Of a stretch of 64,000 bases of DNA, positions 46,339 to 57,563 are shown piece by piece. Location of the stretch: positions 79,236,001 to 79,300,000 of the forward strand of contig OZ231126.1 in the NCBI GenBank assembly GCA_965153355.1. Direction: 5' to 3'. The notes beneath the pieces were generated by a model. That model had not been told where the DNA came from and did no database searches. It worked only from the letters and a program-made list of their open reading frames with translations. The stretch comes from Flaccisagitta enflata. Lineage: Eukaryota; Chaetognatha; Sagittoidea; Aphragmophora. The stretch's first letter is position 1, and each line of letters begins with the position of its first letter. The translations under genes were made by a program, and so were the position numbers.

Positions 46339-46777
46339 ACAGTGACAAAGACAGAGAAAAAGACAGAGACAAAGAACGAGACAAACAAACAAACAAGCAA
46401 ACAAACAAACAAACAAACAAACAAACAGACAGACAGGTAAATATAAATAGAGATACTATCTATGCGATGCACCGAGTATAATCATAACTTTTTCACTCAA
46501 GGTTCCAAAGGAAATAGCATTTATGCGGGCCAATGATAACTAGAAATGAATCATTTGTTCGAAGGGTGCCTTTTTTGAAACATGACCTTTCTTGTCGTGT
46601 TTTTGCCGGTGTTACGTCCGTTTGAGAGAATGACTAAGGCAAGGAAATGCCATTAATTACCTAAAAACAGAATGTTGTTGTTTTAGTAGGTCTTTTGGTG
46701 ACATTACACATAACTTCAATACGGCCCATCGAATCCACAAAATAATCGAAGGAATCCCACGCCCGATGATTTTGATG

Positions 46778-46989
46778 AACAAGGCCGAATACACGGCACC
46801 AGTGTTGCGGACGGTTGGGCAGGGGCAGTGATGAGATAGACAATCTAAGCCATTGGGCAGGAGCAGTAACGCAAAAACCGCATGCAAAGGCAAAAAAAAA
46901 AGCAGAGTGTTGTGGACAAACTGACCGACCGACCAACCGACCCACCGACAGAGCGGGTTATAGAGTCGCATGCAGCCGTGCACGCGACT
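46778..46989 (-). repeat. P-family repeat in duplication unit 2
   Basis: Same as the copy at 44790 with a handful of substitutions (for example CCGCATGC for CCGCCTGC). Confidence 0.85.
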
Positions 46990-47357
46990 AAAAAAAATCG
47001 CGGCAAAGGTGTAGGTGCTGGCTGAAATTATAAAATCATTTGTTTTAGCATTTTTTTTACGCGACATTGCGCCGACATTGAGTTAATACGGTTATCCCTG
47101 ACCCTAACCGATACCCTCCCCTATACCCAACCCTAGCCCTACATCCAACCCAAAGCTTACCCCTAAACCTGGGCCCGATCAACCACGTGCGAGGCCCGAG
47201 GCTACGGTTCCCGCCAGGCCCCTGTAGTTTTAGCAAATGTCATGGGGTTGCAGACAGATGTGGACAGATGGGCAGGGGCGTCCAATCACCATCGACACTC
47301 TCCCTCATAGACAAAATGACACAAGAAGTATCTAGAACAATTGTTTTTCCACTTTTT

Positions 47358-47811
47358 GGGCAGCGGCCCCAAAAGGCCAATGTCCTGTAGGTTTCGAGGG
47401 GGAATTTCCAGACATCGTCCGTCCGTCCATTCATCCGTCCGTCCGTGCTTCCGTCTGTCCTCCCCCCGGTTGGCCATCGAGGCCTCATATCCTCACACTT
47501 AGCCCTCCAGGCCTCAAATTAGTTCTCCGGGCCTCAAATCAGCTCTCCAGGCCTCAAATCAGCTCTCAAGGCATCAAATCAGCTCTCCAGGCCTCAAATC
47601 CACTCTCCAGACCACCAATCAGCATTCCAGGCCCCAAATCAGCCCTCCAAGCCTCAAATCTGTCCCCAAGGCTTAGGGCCTGCCCCCAGACCTCAAATTT
47701 AATCTTCAGGCATACATCTTCCCCCAGACCTCAAACCCCGCCTCAATTACCTCTTAGGCCTACTATATTCCCCCTCAGGACGTCTGGAAATTCCCCCCTG
47801 TGTCCTACAAG
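47358..47811 (+). mobile_element. M3 fold-back element, unit 2 (right arm cut)
   Basis: Nearly identical to the unit 1 copy, including the cut right arm at the unit border. Confidence 0.8.
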
Positions 47812-48196
47812 ATAACGGAAATGACGACGATGACGACAACGAAGCCGACGATGACAACGAAGAGGACGTCCCAGGCATCGAATAATAGGGTATGTGAAAA
47901 GACGTTGCGATGCGTGAGAAAGAAAACGACAACGAAGACTACGACAACAACGACAATGATGATGACCGAGACGGTGACGACGACTTTTACAATAACAAAA
48001 AAAGACTGACAACGACTACGATGACCAATATCTGCGCGACGCAGAGTACGTTTACATCATTATGAAAAAAAGGTTCTTTACCCCCTTTATCTGTGTAATA
48101 ACGTGAATTGCACACGAGGAAACACCAGAAACGGTGGAGTCCTTTTACGCTGAATTTGTGGCACTACACACAGCGAAAGGATTGGACCATGCGACG

Positions 48197-48297
<101 letters not shown>

Positions 48298-48736
48298 ACA
48301 GTGACAAAGACAGAGAAAAAGACAGAGACAAAGAACGAGACAAACAAACAAACAAGCAAACAAACAAACAAACAAACAAACAAACAAACAGACAGGTAAA
48401 TATAAATAGAGATACTATCTATGCGATGCACCGAGTATAATCATAACTTTTTCACTCAAGGTTCCAAAGGAAATAGCATTTATGCGGGCCAATGATAACT
48501 AGAAATGAATCATTTATTCGAAGGGTGCCTTTTTTGAAACATGACCTTTCTTGTCGTGTTTTTGCCGGTGTTACGTCCGTTTGAGAGAATGACTAAGGCA
48601 AGGAAATGCCATAAATTACCTAAAAACAGAATGTTGTTGTTTTAGTAGGTCTTTTGGTGACATTACACATAACTTCAATACGGCCCATCGAATCCACAAA
48701 ATAATCAAAGGAATCCCACGCCCGATGATTTTGATG

Positions 48737-48974
48737 AACAAGGCCAAATACACGGCACCAGTGTTGCGGACGGTTGGGCAGGGGCAGTGATGAGATAGAC
48801 AATCTAAGCCATTGGGCAGGAGCAATAATGCAAAAACCGCCTGCAAAGGCAAAAAAAAAGCAGAGTGTTGTGGACAGACCGACCGACCGACCAACCGACC
48901 GACCGACCGACCAACAGACCGACCGACCGACCGACAGAGCGGGTTATAGAGTCGCGTGCAGCAGTGCACGCGAC
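48737..48974 (-). repeat. P-family repeat in duplication unit 3, expanded tract
   Basis: As in units 1 and 2, but the GACC/AACC tract is about 30 bp longer (GACCGACCGACCGACC blocks), showing tract growth after duplication. Confidence 0.85.
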
Positions 48975-49343
48975 AAAAAAAAATCGCGGCAAAGGTGTAG
49001 GTGCTGGCCGGAATTACAAAATCATTTGTTTTAGCATTTTTTTCACGCGACATTGCGCCGACATTGAGTTAATGAGGTCATCCCTGACCCTAACCGATAC
49101 CCTCCCCTATACCCAACCCTAGCCCTACATCCAACCCAAAGCTTACCCCTAAACCTGGGCCCGATCAACCACGTGCGAGGACCGAGGCTACGGTTCCCGC
49201 GAGGCCCCTGTAGTTTTAGCAAATGTCATGGGGTTGCAGACAGATGTGGACAGATGGGCAGGGGCGTCCAATCACCATCGACACTCTCCCTCATAGACAA
49301 AATGACACAAGAAGTATCTAGAACAATTGTTTTTCCACTTTTT

Positions 49344-49904
49344 GGGCAGCGGCCCCAAAGCGCGGATGTCCTGTAGGACTCGAGGGGGAATCTCCAGACA
49401 TCGTCCGTCCGTCCATCCGTCCGTCCGTCCGTCCTTCCGTCTGTCCTCCCCCCGGTTGGCCATTGAGGCCTCATTTCCTCACTCTTAGCCCTCCAGGCCT
49501 CAAATCAGCTCTCCGGGCCTCAAATCAGCTCTCCAGGCCTCAAATCAGCTCTCAAGGCATCAAATCAGCTCTCCAGGCCTCAAATCCACTCTCCAGACCA
49601 CCAATCAGCATTCCAGGCCCCAAATCAGCCCTCCAAGCCTCAAATCTGCCGCCAAGGCCTAGGGCCTGCCCCCAGACCTCAAATTTAATCTTCAGGCATA
49701 AATCTTCCCCCAGACCTCAAACCCCGCCTCAATTACCTCTTAGGCCTACTATATTCCCCCTCAGGACGTCTGGAAATTCCCCCCTGTGTCCTACAGGACA
49801 TCGACCCTTTGAGGCCGCTGCCCTGCTCTCACTCCACTACTTCACTTGATCACCCCTAGCAGGGCATCAAGTATCGCTGACCATATGCGATCCTTGGATT
49901 CCTA
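49344..49904 (+). mobile_element. M3 fold-back element, complete
   Basis: Left arm GGGCAGCGGCCCCAAAGCGC; core of 20-bp units; right arm with CCCCTGTGTCCTACAGGACA, TTTGAGGCCGCTGCCCTGCT; then the outer M end, inverted: AGCAGGGCATCAAGTATCGC and GACCATATGCGATCCTTGGA. A second copy follows at 50796-51344. Confidence 0.8.
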
Positions 49905-50260
49905 GTTGACTCAATCATTACGACAAACTGATAGACTGATGGATGGCCAGAAAAAGCATCTTATAGAGTTGCGTGTCCACAACTTCAAACATCTCTCTTG
50001 AAATATTGATTTTAGCATTATTCCAGGATTTTTGGCGGTTGCACGTCTTGTCTTCAAACCTTACACTCCTAGTTAGAATTTGAGATTTTTGTCTTAGGGC
50101 CCATTTCTTAAACATCTTAAAAGATATAAGATTTGATGTGGAAATGGGCACCTGAGCCTGATTCTCAAATTTGTAATAGGGGCCCCAGCCACTTGCAACC
50201 CTACTTAGTCTAAAAATTAGTATTCTTTTTTCTTCTTCTCCTTCTTTTTCTTCTCCTTTA
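49905..50260. other. Unique spacer between M elements (duplicated at 51345-51700)
   Basis: Contains a P-like end (AAGCATCTTATAGAGTTGCG TGTCC AC) and AT-rich text without a gene. The minus-strand 77-codon frame here is present identically in both copies only because of the duplication. Confidence 0.5.
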
Positions 50261-50261
50261 T

Positions 50262-50481
50262 GGGCAGCGGCCCCAAAGGGGTCGATGACCTATGCTTTCA
50301 CACATATGGGGAGTTTTCTCCTCCTCCTTCTCCTCCTTCTCCTCCTTCAAACCCCCCCTTCCCCCAGCCTCCAGGCCCATATCTCAGCCTCGAGGCCCAT
50401 ATCCCAGCCTCGAGGCCCAAATCCCAGTCTTGAGGCCCAAATCCCAACCCAAAGGCCCAAATCCCAACCCCAAGGCCCAAA
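50262..50481 (+). mobile_element. M2 element, truncated at the duplication joint
   Basis: Left arm GGGCAGCGGCCCCAAAGGGG and ATGCTTTCACACATATGGGG, CTCCTCCTTCTCC repeats, about five core units (CAGCCTCGAGGCCCAAATCC), then the joint. No right arm. Confidence 0.85.
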
Positions 50482-50795
50482 TTTAGCATTTTTTTCACGC
50501 GACATTGCGCCGACATTGAGTTAATGAGGTCATCCCTGACCCTAACCAATACCCTCCCCTACACCCAACCCTAGCCCTACATCCAACCCAAAGCTTACCC
50601 CTAAACCTGGGCCCGATCAACCATGTGCGAGGCCCGAGGCTACGGTTCCCGCGAGGCCCCTGTAGTTTTAGCAAATGTCATGGGGTTGCAGACAGATGTG
50701 GACAGATGGGCAGGGGCGTCCAATCACCATCGACACTCTCCCTCATAGACAAAATGACACAAGAAGTATCTAGAACAATTGTTTTTCCACTTTTT

Positions 50796-51344
50796 GGGCA
50801 GCGGCCCCAAAGCGCGGATGTCCTGTAGGACTCGAGGGGGAATTTCCAGACATCGTCCGTCCGTCCATCCGTCCGTCCGTCCGTCCTTCCGTCTGTCCTC
50901 CCCCCGGTTGGCCATTGAGGCCTCATTTCCTCACTCTTAGCCCTCCAGGCCTCAAATCAGCTCTCCGGGCCTCAAATCAGCTCTCCAGGCCTCAAATCAG
51001 CTCTCAAGGCATCAAATCAGCTCTCCAGGCCTCAAATCCACTCTCCAGACCACCAATCAGCATTCCAGGCCCCAAATCAGCCCTCCAAGCCTCAAATCTG
51101 CCGCCAAGGCCTAGGGCCTGCCCCCAGACCTCAAATTTAATCTTCAGGCATAAATCTTCCCCCAGACCTCAAACCCCGCCTCAATTACCTCTTAGGCCTA
51201 CTATATTCCCCCTCAGGACGTCTGGAAATTCCCCCCTGTGTCCTACAGGACATCGACCCTTTGAGGCCGCTGCCCTGCTCTCACTTGATCACCCCTAGCA
51301 GGGCATCAAGTATCGCTGACCATATGCGATCCTTGGATTCCTAG
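50796..51344 (+). mobile_element. M3 fold-back element, copy in the second 1452-bp unit
   Basis: Same as 49344-49904 with a short deletion in the outer right segment. Confidence 0.8.
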
Positions 51345-51700
51345 TTGACTCAATCATTACGACAAACTGATAGACTGATGGATGGCCAGAAAAAGCATCT
51401 TATAGAGTTGCGTGTCCACAACTTCAAACATCTCTCTTGAAATATTGATTTTAGCATTATTCCAGGATTTTTGGCGGTTGCACGTCTTGTCTTCAAACCT
51501 TACACTCCTAGTTAGAATTTGAGATTTTTGTCTTAGGGCCCATTTCTTAAACATCTTAAAAGATATAAGATTTGATGTGGAAATGGGCACCTGAGCCTGA
51601 TTCTCAAATTTGTAATAGGGGCCCCAGCCACTTGCAACCCTACTTAGTCTAAAAATTATTATTCTTTATTCTTTTTCTCCTTCTTTTTCTTCTCCTTTAT

Positions 51701-52189
51701 GGGCAGCGGCCCTAAAGGGGTCGATGACGTATGCTTTCACACATATGGGGAGTTTTCTCCTCCTCCTTCTCCTCCTTCTCCTCCTTCGAACCCCCCCTTC
51801 CCCCAGCCTCCAGGCCCATATCTCAGCCTCGAGGCCCATATCCCAGCCTCGAGGCCCAAATCCCAGTCTTGAGGCCCAAATCCCAACCCCAAGGCCCAAA
51901 TCCCAACCCCAAGGCCCAAATTCCAGCCTCAAGGGATTTGGACCTCAGACTGGGATTTGGGCCTTGAGGCTGGGATATGGGCCTCGAGGCTGATATATGG
52001 GCCTGGAGGCTGGGGGGAGAGGGGGTGTGGAGGAGGAGAAGGAGGAGGAGGAGGAGAAAACTCCCCATATGTGTGAAAGCATAGGTCATTGACCCCTTCG
52101 GGGACGCTGCCCTGCTCCTCCCTCAACTTCAACCACAACCTACTTAAGCAGGGCACGGGTACCGCTGACCATCTAACGCTTTTGCGACT
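51701..52189 (-). mobile_element. M2 fold-back element, complete, with inverted core
   Basis: Inner arms GGGCAGCGGCCCTAAAGGGG...ATGCTTTCACACATATGGGG and the inverse CCCCATATGTGTGAAAGCAT...CCCTTCGGGGACGCTGCCC pair over more than 70 bp. The core also flips near 51928: CAGCCTCGAGGCCC-type units on the left become GGGCCTCGAGGCTG-type units on the right, so almost the whole element can fold into one hairpin. The outer end (52104-52189, minus strand) reads AGTCGCAAAAGCGTTAGATG, GGTCAGCGGTACCCGTGCCC and CTTAAGTAGGTTGTGG. This uninterrupted CTTAAGTAGGTTG is the empty-site counterpart of the Tc1 insertion at 55960. Confidence 0.85.
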
Positions 52190-52660
52190 ATTTTTCTTTT
52201 TGTCTCTTTCCTCTTCTCTTTTCTCTTTCCTCTTCTCTTTTTTCTCCCCTTTTCTCTCTTTTTTCCTCTCTCCTTTCCCCTTCTTTCTTTTTTTCCCTCA
52301 AAGCGCGAGGCCCCCCCAAAGCGCAAGGCCCCCCCAAAGCGCGAGGCCTGAGGCATTGCCTAATTAGCCTACTTGTTGATAGTGCATCTGTGTAGTCTAG
52401 TGTGCATCTTCGTCAAGTGTAGGAGGGTATACAAGCACTTATAAGTAGTGGTGACTGATGACCCAAAAGAAGCAAAATATTGATTGATGGATGGACCAAC
52501 AGACTGACATATAATCCAAATTAGTGCAGTAGGACCAAACAATACCCTGAATAGTTGTTGCATGTGAGCAAGTCATTGAGAATATGATAATACGCCAACA
52601 CAAGACATATCTTATCCAGGATAATGAAATGACAACTCTAAGACAGATCAAGTGACAGTC
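52190..52660. other. Pyrimidine-rich then AT-rich DNA, no gene
   Basis: CTTTCCTCTTCTC runs to about 52300, three AAAGCGCGAGGCCCCCCC-like 17-18-bp units (52301-52350), then AT-rich text. Confidence 0.6.
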
Positions 52661-53040
52661 ATAACCGTTGATAACCTAAGGACAACTTTAGGACAACTCT
52701 AGGACAATGGAAAGACATTTCTAAGACTGCTCTAGAAAAACTTTAGGACAACTCTAGCAAATCTTTAGGACAACTTTTGGACAACTCTAAAATGACTCTA
52801 GGACAATTCTCGAACAACTCTAGGATGACTAGAAAAATTTTAGGACAACTTTAGGAAAACTCTAGGACAACTTAGGGACAACTTGAGGATATCTCTGAGA
52901 CAATTGTTTAACAACTCTAAAACAACTCTTAGACAAATCCAGTATTTGTAGGACCACACTAAGACATCTTTCAGGACAAGTAGGACAAGTAGGAAAACTC
53001 TTGGACAATTATAGGACAATTCTAGGACCACCCCTCAAAC
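52660..53040 (+). repeat. Degenerate AGGACAACTCT minisatellite
   Basis: Units of about 11-14 bp, such as TAGGACAACTCT, with many variants. The same motif returns at about 53755-53900 (AAGGACAACTCA), separated by unique-looking AT-rich DNA. Confidence 0.8.
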
Positions 53041-53750
53041 AACTTGAAAACACTTTGTTAAATCGGCGCTCACACGTTTTTCTCTCAATCATCATCATCA
53101 TCGCATTGCCGTCGTGACTCTTAAAAATCACCAAAAGTTTATTCTCAGTTTTGTCAATAATTTCCGATTTCCTTCTTTTCACATGCTGTCAATTGGAGCG
53201 ATAATCGTTTGTTATGATTGTGACGTCTGATGTATGATTCTCAAAACCTCTGATATCAATTTTCAACCTTTTCTTTCACACACTTCACACTTCACATTTG
53301 ACTTTTGTATTTCGCAAAATGCAATCGTCAATTCTGATCGTACTTTTCAACTTGTAGAAAACCTCTTCTGAGGCCGTCTATCATCACCTTGCGATGAAAT
53401 CTATTTCAATCTACGTTTTGGAAAGTAACCTAGTTGCCCATCATCTACTATCCTGTGGCATGTTTGGGTGGACACATTTTGGTGTCCTTTTGTTTAACTC
53501 CGCTTCATCTCATTTGTGTTGAATAGAATTAGAATAAAGAAAAGCCGTTAACCGACGGGAAAACATATTTATTCAGCACAGTGCGCCAGATTGGGAGAAG
53601 TTGAGTTAAAACCTCAAATCATTCAAAAACCAACCTTTTGGCTTAGATAGCTTTTAAGAAAGAGTTTCTAAGAGCCAAATCAGAATTATGGCATCATCAT
53701 GAACGAAACTGCTTGGTGCCAATCCGTTTACACTTCTTGTACAATTCCAG
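53041..53750. other. AT-rich DNA, no gene seen
   Basis: No long frame with protein-like content and no repeat beyond a short ATCATCATC run. Confidence 0.5.
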
Positions 53751-53899
53751 GAAAACTTAAGGACAAAATGGACAATTGTAGGATAACTAATAGACAACTC
53801 CTGGAAAATAGGGACAACTACAAGACAACACAAGGACAACTCAAGGACAAATTAAGGACAAATTAAGGACAACTCAAAGACAACTCACGGACAACTCAA

Positions 53900-54540
53900 G
53901 AATGTAGTAAACCTAATAAATAGAAGAAAAAAACAAATCTTCCACAGTCTAATTTGTATAATTGAGTAATCAGAAATCAGGCTCATTCTCAGCTCTTTTT
54001 TTTTCTCTTTTTTTTTTCTCTTTTTTTTTTCCTGAAAGAGAAAAAGAATGAGACAATTTAAATTATTTGCGCATGTGGATAAATCAAAGTGAAACCTGAA
54101 ACTTTTCTTTTCTTTCAGTCTTAAATTGGGCTACATGCTAATTTGAACGGGGCTACATACTAATTTGAACGGGGCTATATGCCAATTGTTAGTATAACCG
54201 GATTAGATTTCGTTAAACTAAATCAGGAGCGGCTTGGATTAAATCATTAGTCCAAGATGAAAATTGTTTAATGGAAGTAGAAAAATATACCGTTAGAGTA
54301 GATTGAGGGTCGCCCTATTTCTAGATCAAGTCAGACATAGACGAATACATGAGAACGACCAAGTAGAAATTTATCGCTTCTCTCTTGTGTTGGAGACGCA
54401 TTCAGCCACCAAAAAAAGTTTGCGGTCCAATCAATGGATCAGTGATAAATAGTAGTCCTGAGTCCGTAAGTTGGTACCAATGTCGTAACCATGTAAGGCG
54501 CGGGCTGGAGGCTACAAATAAAATGACTAGAATTTAAAAC
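53900..54540. other. AT-rich DNA with short repeats, no gene
   Basis: T runs (53995-54032). Three short units of GGGCTACATGCTAATTTGAA type lie at about 54127-54190. Confidence 0.55.
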
Positions 54541-54900
54541 AGGTACGGAAATAGATAGTATAGTCATTCAGTTAGTAGTGAGTTATTTAAATAATCAACG
54601 GAACGAGAATAAATAGCTATACTAAGTGACCAGCAATCAAACCAGGAACGGAAATAAATAGTATAGTCAGTCAGTAGTGAGTCGTTCAAATAATCAGCGA
54701 AGCGAGAAAAATTAGCTACTCTAAATTCGTCCACTGAAGGAATCAACCATAATGGGCCAGGCCCTTGAAACTGGAAAGAAACGCGGGAATAAATAGTTAA
54801 GTTATTTAAATAAGCAGCAAAAGAAGGCAGGAATAAATAGTCAGTCAGTAGTGAGTCATTTAAATAACCGCCAAAACGATAACAATCAGCTAGTCTAAAA
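54540..54900. repeat. Diverged tandem repeat, about 4 units
   Basis: GAACGGAAATAAATAGTATA-type text followed by GTCAGTAGTGAGT, AAATAATCAGCG and TTAGCTACTCTAAA recurs with variable spacing (about 54545, 54650, 54785 and 54830). Confidence 0.7.
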
Positions 54901-54999
54901 TGGTATGCTTGAGGAATAAAAAAAATTCCGGGATAGGCCCGTGAAACTTGATGGCAAAAATCTAGTAAAAAATGATATCTGGAAGAGGCAACACAAGAG

Positions 55000-55285
55000 A
55001 GAAGTTATCTCTGTCGGTGGACAGAGTCTAGTCTGAGACTTGACAGATGAAAAAACGTGGACGAAAAGCAAAGGAGCCACGGCGGCGGTCATGTAAAACA
55101 AAAAACCTTCCCCCCCCTTCTTTTTCCCATATGCATCCCCGTTTCTCTGTCGGTAGACAGAGGTGGAGATTTAATAGACAAAAATGCCAGACAGTAACCA
55201 CAGGCGGCGAGACCTCACGCATCCCCGTATCTCTGTCGGTAGACAGAGGTGGAGATTTAACAGGCAAAAACAACGCAAAGAAAGC
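55000..55285 (+). repeat. Direct repeat of about 95-125 bp, 3 units
   Basis: CTCTGTCGGTAGACAGAGGT with GGAGATTTAA follows at about 55140 and 55232, and a diverged first copy (CTCTGTCGGTGGACAGAGTC) at about 55009. Each CTCTGTCGGT-GACAGAG word is a small palindrome. Confidence 0.75.
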
Positions 55286-55910
55286 AGCCACAGTGGCGGT
55301 CATGTCAACCCCCAACAGCCAGGCGCCAAAAAGCCCAAACACAAGGGGGCAGAACAGCCCCCAAAGCCACAAAACCAGCAGGGCCACCCGGTGACACAGC
55401 CCAAGACACCCAGGGGCCCCGTGCATTGTAGGGGCCCCGCCATAATAAAAAAAACCAGGAGGGGCCAAAAGCACACCAGGACACCAGAAGGCAACAAAGC
55501 CCCCATTCCAAGCACACGGCCACACTAGCAAGGGGCCCCGCACAAGCAAAGGCCCCCCACAGACAAGCAAGGGCAGGCACAGGGACGGACCGAGGCAAGA
55601 GAGAAAAAGAGAGAGCAAAGCCACCGAAGGTCCAAAGGCGGCCCTCATATCACAAGCACAAAAAACCGGCGGCCAAACGGCCACAATCAGGAAGGGCAGA
55701 AAGCCAAAAAAGAGGCAGAGCCAAACGGCACACAAGAGAGCCAAGGAGCCTAAAACGAGGACCCAATGGCAACACAAAAAAAAAAAACAAAAGCACCCAA
55801 GAGGGCAGGGCAAACAGAGCCAAAAGGCAAAAAACGCGAAAACCCCCAGAGGAGGGCCAAAAGGCCCCAGGGAGAGCCCAAAGGGCCCCAAAACAACACA
55901 AAAGACCAAT
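55286..55910. repeat. GGCACAAGGGGC-rich degenerate repeat tract
   Basis: Text such as CCAAAAGGC, GGGGCCCC and AAGGGCCCCAAA recurs. The same text fills the gaps between M elements at 56944-57030, 57564-57770 and 58390-58445 (GCCAAAAGGCACAAGGGGCA, ATGCCCAGGGG). A minus-strand frame of about 296 codons (55028-55918) is open across it but is only a Leu/Phe/Cys/Gly-rich low-complexity translation. Confidence 0.6.
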
Positions 55911-55959
55911 AGTCGCATAATCGTTAGATGGTCAGCAGTACCCGTGCCCTGCTTAAGTA

Positions 55960-56569
55960 CTATCTAGCTCAAAAGTATAGAGGCAAGATAAGTATTAAAT
56001 AATTTATTCAATAAATAATACACAATACAATTCCGGAATACGTTTAATACTTAGTGTGCCCTCCCTGGGCATCAACAACCGCCTTCATACGCCTCGGCAT
56101 GCTTTCGTAGGGAGATTTGAGGTAAGACGGCGTGATCTTCTCCTAGACTTTGAAGCGATTTTTTTCAGCCCTGTATCCGACGTTGCACGTTCTTTGCTTT
56201 GTAGCTGCTTCATTTGTAACCAAAGCGATTCAATGGGGTTCAGATCAGGGCTGTTTCCTAGCCAACCACCGAAGAGTTTGACGCCGTGTTGGGTGTGCCA
56301 TTGCTTTGTCGTAGCGGCGCAATGCGCAGGCGCGCCATCTTCCATCAACTCGAATTTCCCGCGTCCGCGTTTTTTTGCCCTTTGCGATTTGGAGTGGCAA
56401 TCTTGTTTGAGCTGTCATTTTAAACGCTTTGACTTAGATGAAGCCGGTTTGCGCCATTCGATCAGAAATTCGCTCTAGTTTCTGAATCTCACCAATTTTC
56501 CTATCAATTTTTTATTCTAAGTAGAGATATTGTCCAAAATGTTTGCCTCTATACTTTTGAGCTAGATGG
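55960..56569 (-). mobile_element. Tc1/mariner-like element, internally deleted, with TA duplication
   Basis: 27-bp terminal inverted repeats (55960-55986 and 56543-56569) differ at one base; the shared part includes TCTAGCTCAAAAGTATAGAG then GCAA. TA lies at both borders (55958-55959 and 56570-56571). Removing the 610 bp plus one TA restores CTTAAGTAGGTTGTGG, exactly the text of the intact M2 copy near 52137 (minus strand). The interior holds the C-terminal part of a transposase on the minus strand; the N-terminal half is absent, so the element cannot move itself. Confidence 0.9.
56051..56414 (-). pseudogene. Tc1/mariner transposase C-terminal relic (frameshifted)
   Basis: The frame opens after a stop at about 56415 and contains ME-D-GAPAHCA, a Trp-rich linker, GNSPDLNPIESLW and a downstream basic region. 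These are the second Asp and third acidic residue of the DDE nuclease, with 35 residues between them by my count (34 is usual in Tc1). The reading frame then ends at 56085. The typical C-terminal motif (MPRRMKAVVDAQGGHTKY) follows in a different frame and stops at 56051, so at least one frameshift lies between about 56085 and 56140. The first catalytic Asp and the DNA-binding domain are missing. Confidence 0.88.
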
Positions 56570-57030
56570 TAGGTTGTGGTTGAAGTTGAGGGGGAGCAGG
56601 GCAGCGGCCCCGAAAGGATCGATGACCTATGCTTTCACACATATGGGGAATTTTCCAGGCCTATATCTCAACCAGGAGGCCCATATCCCAGCCTCGAGGC
56701 CCAAATCCCAGTCTTGACGCCCAAATCCCTAGTGAGTGGAATCTGGGCCTTTGGGTTGGGATTTGGGCCTTGAGGTTGGGATTTGGGCCTCAAGACTGGG
56801 ATTTGGGCCTCGAGGCTGGGATATGGGACTCCTGGTTGAGATATAGGCCTGGAGGATGGGGGGAGGGGGGGTACGAAGAAGGAGGAGAAAATTCCCCATA
56901 TGTGTGATAGCATAGGTCATCAACCCCTTCGCGGCCGCTGCCCAAAAAGGAGTAGCGCAAACACAGCCAAAAGGCACAAAGGGGCAAAGACGCCCAGGGG
57001 AGGATCAAAGGGCCCCAAAGAGAGCTAACT

Positions 57031-57563
57031 AGTCATCCAAGGATCGCACATGGTCAGCGGTACCCGATGCCCTGCTTGGGGTGCTCAAGTGAAGTAGTGG
57101 AGTGAGAGCAGGGCAGCGGCCCCAAAGGGCCGATGTCCTGTAGGACACAGGGGGGAATTTCCAGACGTCCTGAGGGGGAATATAGCAGGCATAGGAGGTA
57201 ATTGAGGCGGGTTTGAGGTCTGGGGGAAGATTTATGCCTGAAGATTAGATTTGAGGTCTGGAGGGCTGATTTGGGGCCTGGAATGCTGATTTGAGGTCTG
57301 GAGAGCGGATTTGAGGCCTGGAGAGCTGATTTGATGCCTTGAGAGCTGATTTGTGGCCTGGAGAGCTGATTTGAGGCCCGGAGAGCTGATTTGAGGCCTG
57401 GAGGGCTAATTTGAGGGCTCAGAGGGCCTAAATCAGGCCTGAGAGTGAGGATATGAGGCCTGGATGGCCAACCGGGGGGGGGATGGACGGACGGACGGAC
57501 GGACGGACGTCTGGAAATTCCCCCTGTGTCCTACAGGACATCGGCCCTTTGGGGCCGCTGCCC
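57031..57563 (+). mobile_element. M3 fold-back element, complete
   Basis: Outer left AGTCATCCAAGGATCGCACA, GGTCAGCGGTACCCGATGCC; stem pair GCCCTGCTT...GAGCAGGGC; left arm CAGCGGCCCCAAAGGGCCGA, TGTCCTGTAGGACACAGG, GGGGGAATTTCCAGACGTCC; core of 20-bp GAGGCCTGGAGAGCTGATTT units (57230-57440); GGACGGACGG; right arm ACGTCTGGAAATTCCCCCTG, GTCCTACAGGACATCGGCCC, GGGCCGCTGCCC. Arms match over about 55 bp. Confidence 0.88.

Larger units (their letters stand above)
49031..51934 (+). repeat. Second tandem duplication, two units of 1452 bp
   Basis: The CGAGGCTACGGTTCCCGCGA block at 49173-type position recurs 1452 bp later at 50625. The repeated segment runs from TAGCATTTTTTTCACGCGAC to the middle of an M2 element. 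The joint at about 50481 reads GGCCCAAATT|TAGCATTTTT, while the last unit continues normally into the M2 core. Units are nearly identical; one difference is an 11-bp loss near 51285 (CACTCCACTACTTCACTTG shortened). Confidence 0.9.
55911..56943 (+). mobile_element. M2 fold-back element interrupted by a Tc1-like element
   Basis: The outer left end is AGTCGCATAATCGTTAGATG, GGTCAGCAGTACCCGTGCCC and CTTAAGTA; after the inserted 610 bp it resumes GGTTGTGGTTGAAGTTGAGG. The inner hairpin (about 56600-56943) has arms with ATGCTTTCACACATATGGGG and its inverse, and a core that flips near 56740 (GGCCCAAATCCCAGTCTTGA versus TCAAGACTGGGATTTGGGCC). It ends GCGGCCGCTGCCC. Confidence 0.85.

Noticed and set aside
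55028-55918. A 296-codon minus-strand open frame rich in Leu, Phe, Cys and Gly
   Set aside because: It lies over a degenerate GGCACAAGGGGC-type repeat that also occurs between the M elements. There is no domain, and the composition follows the repeat.
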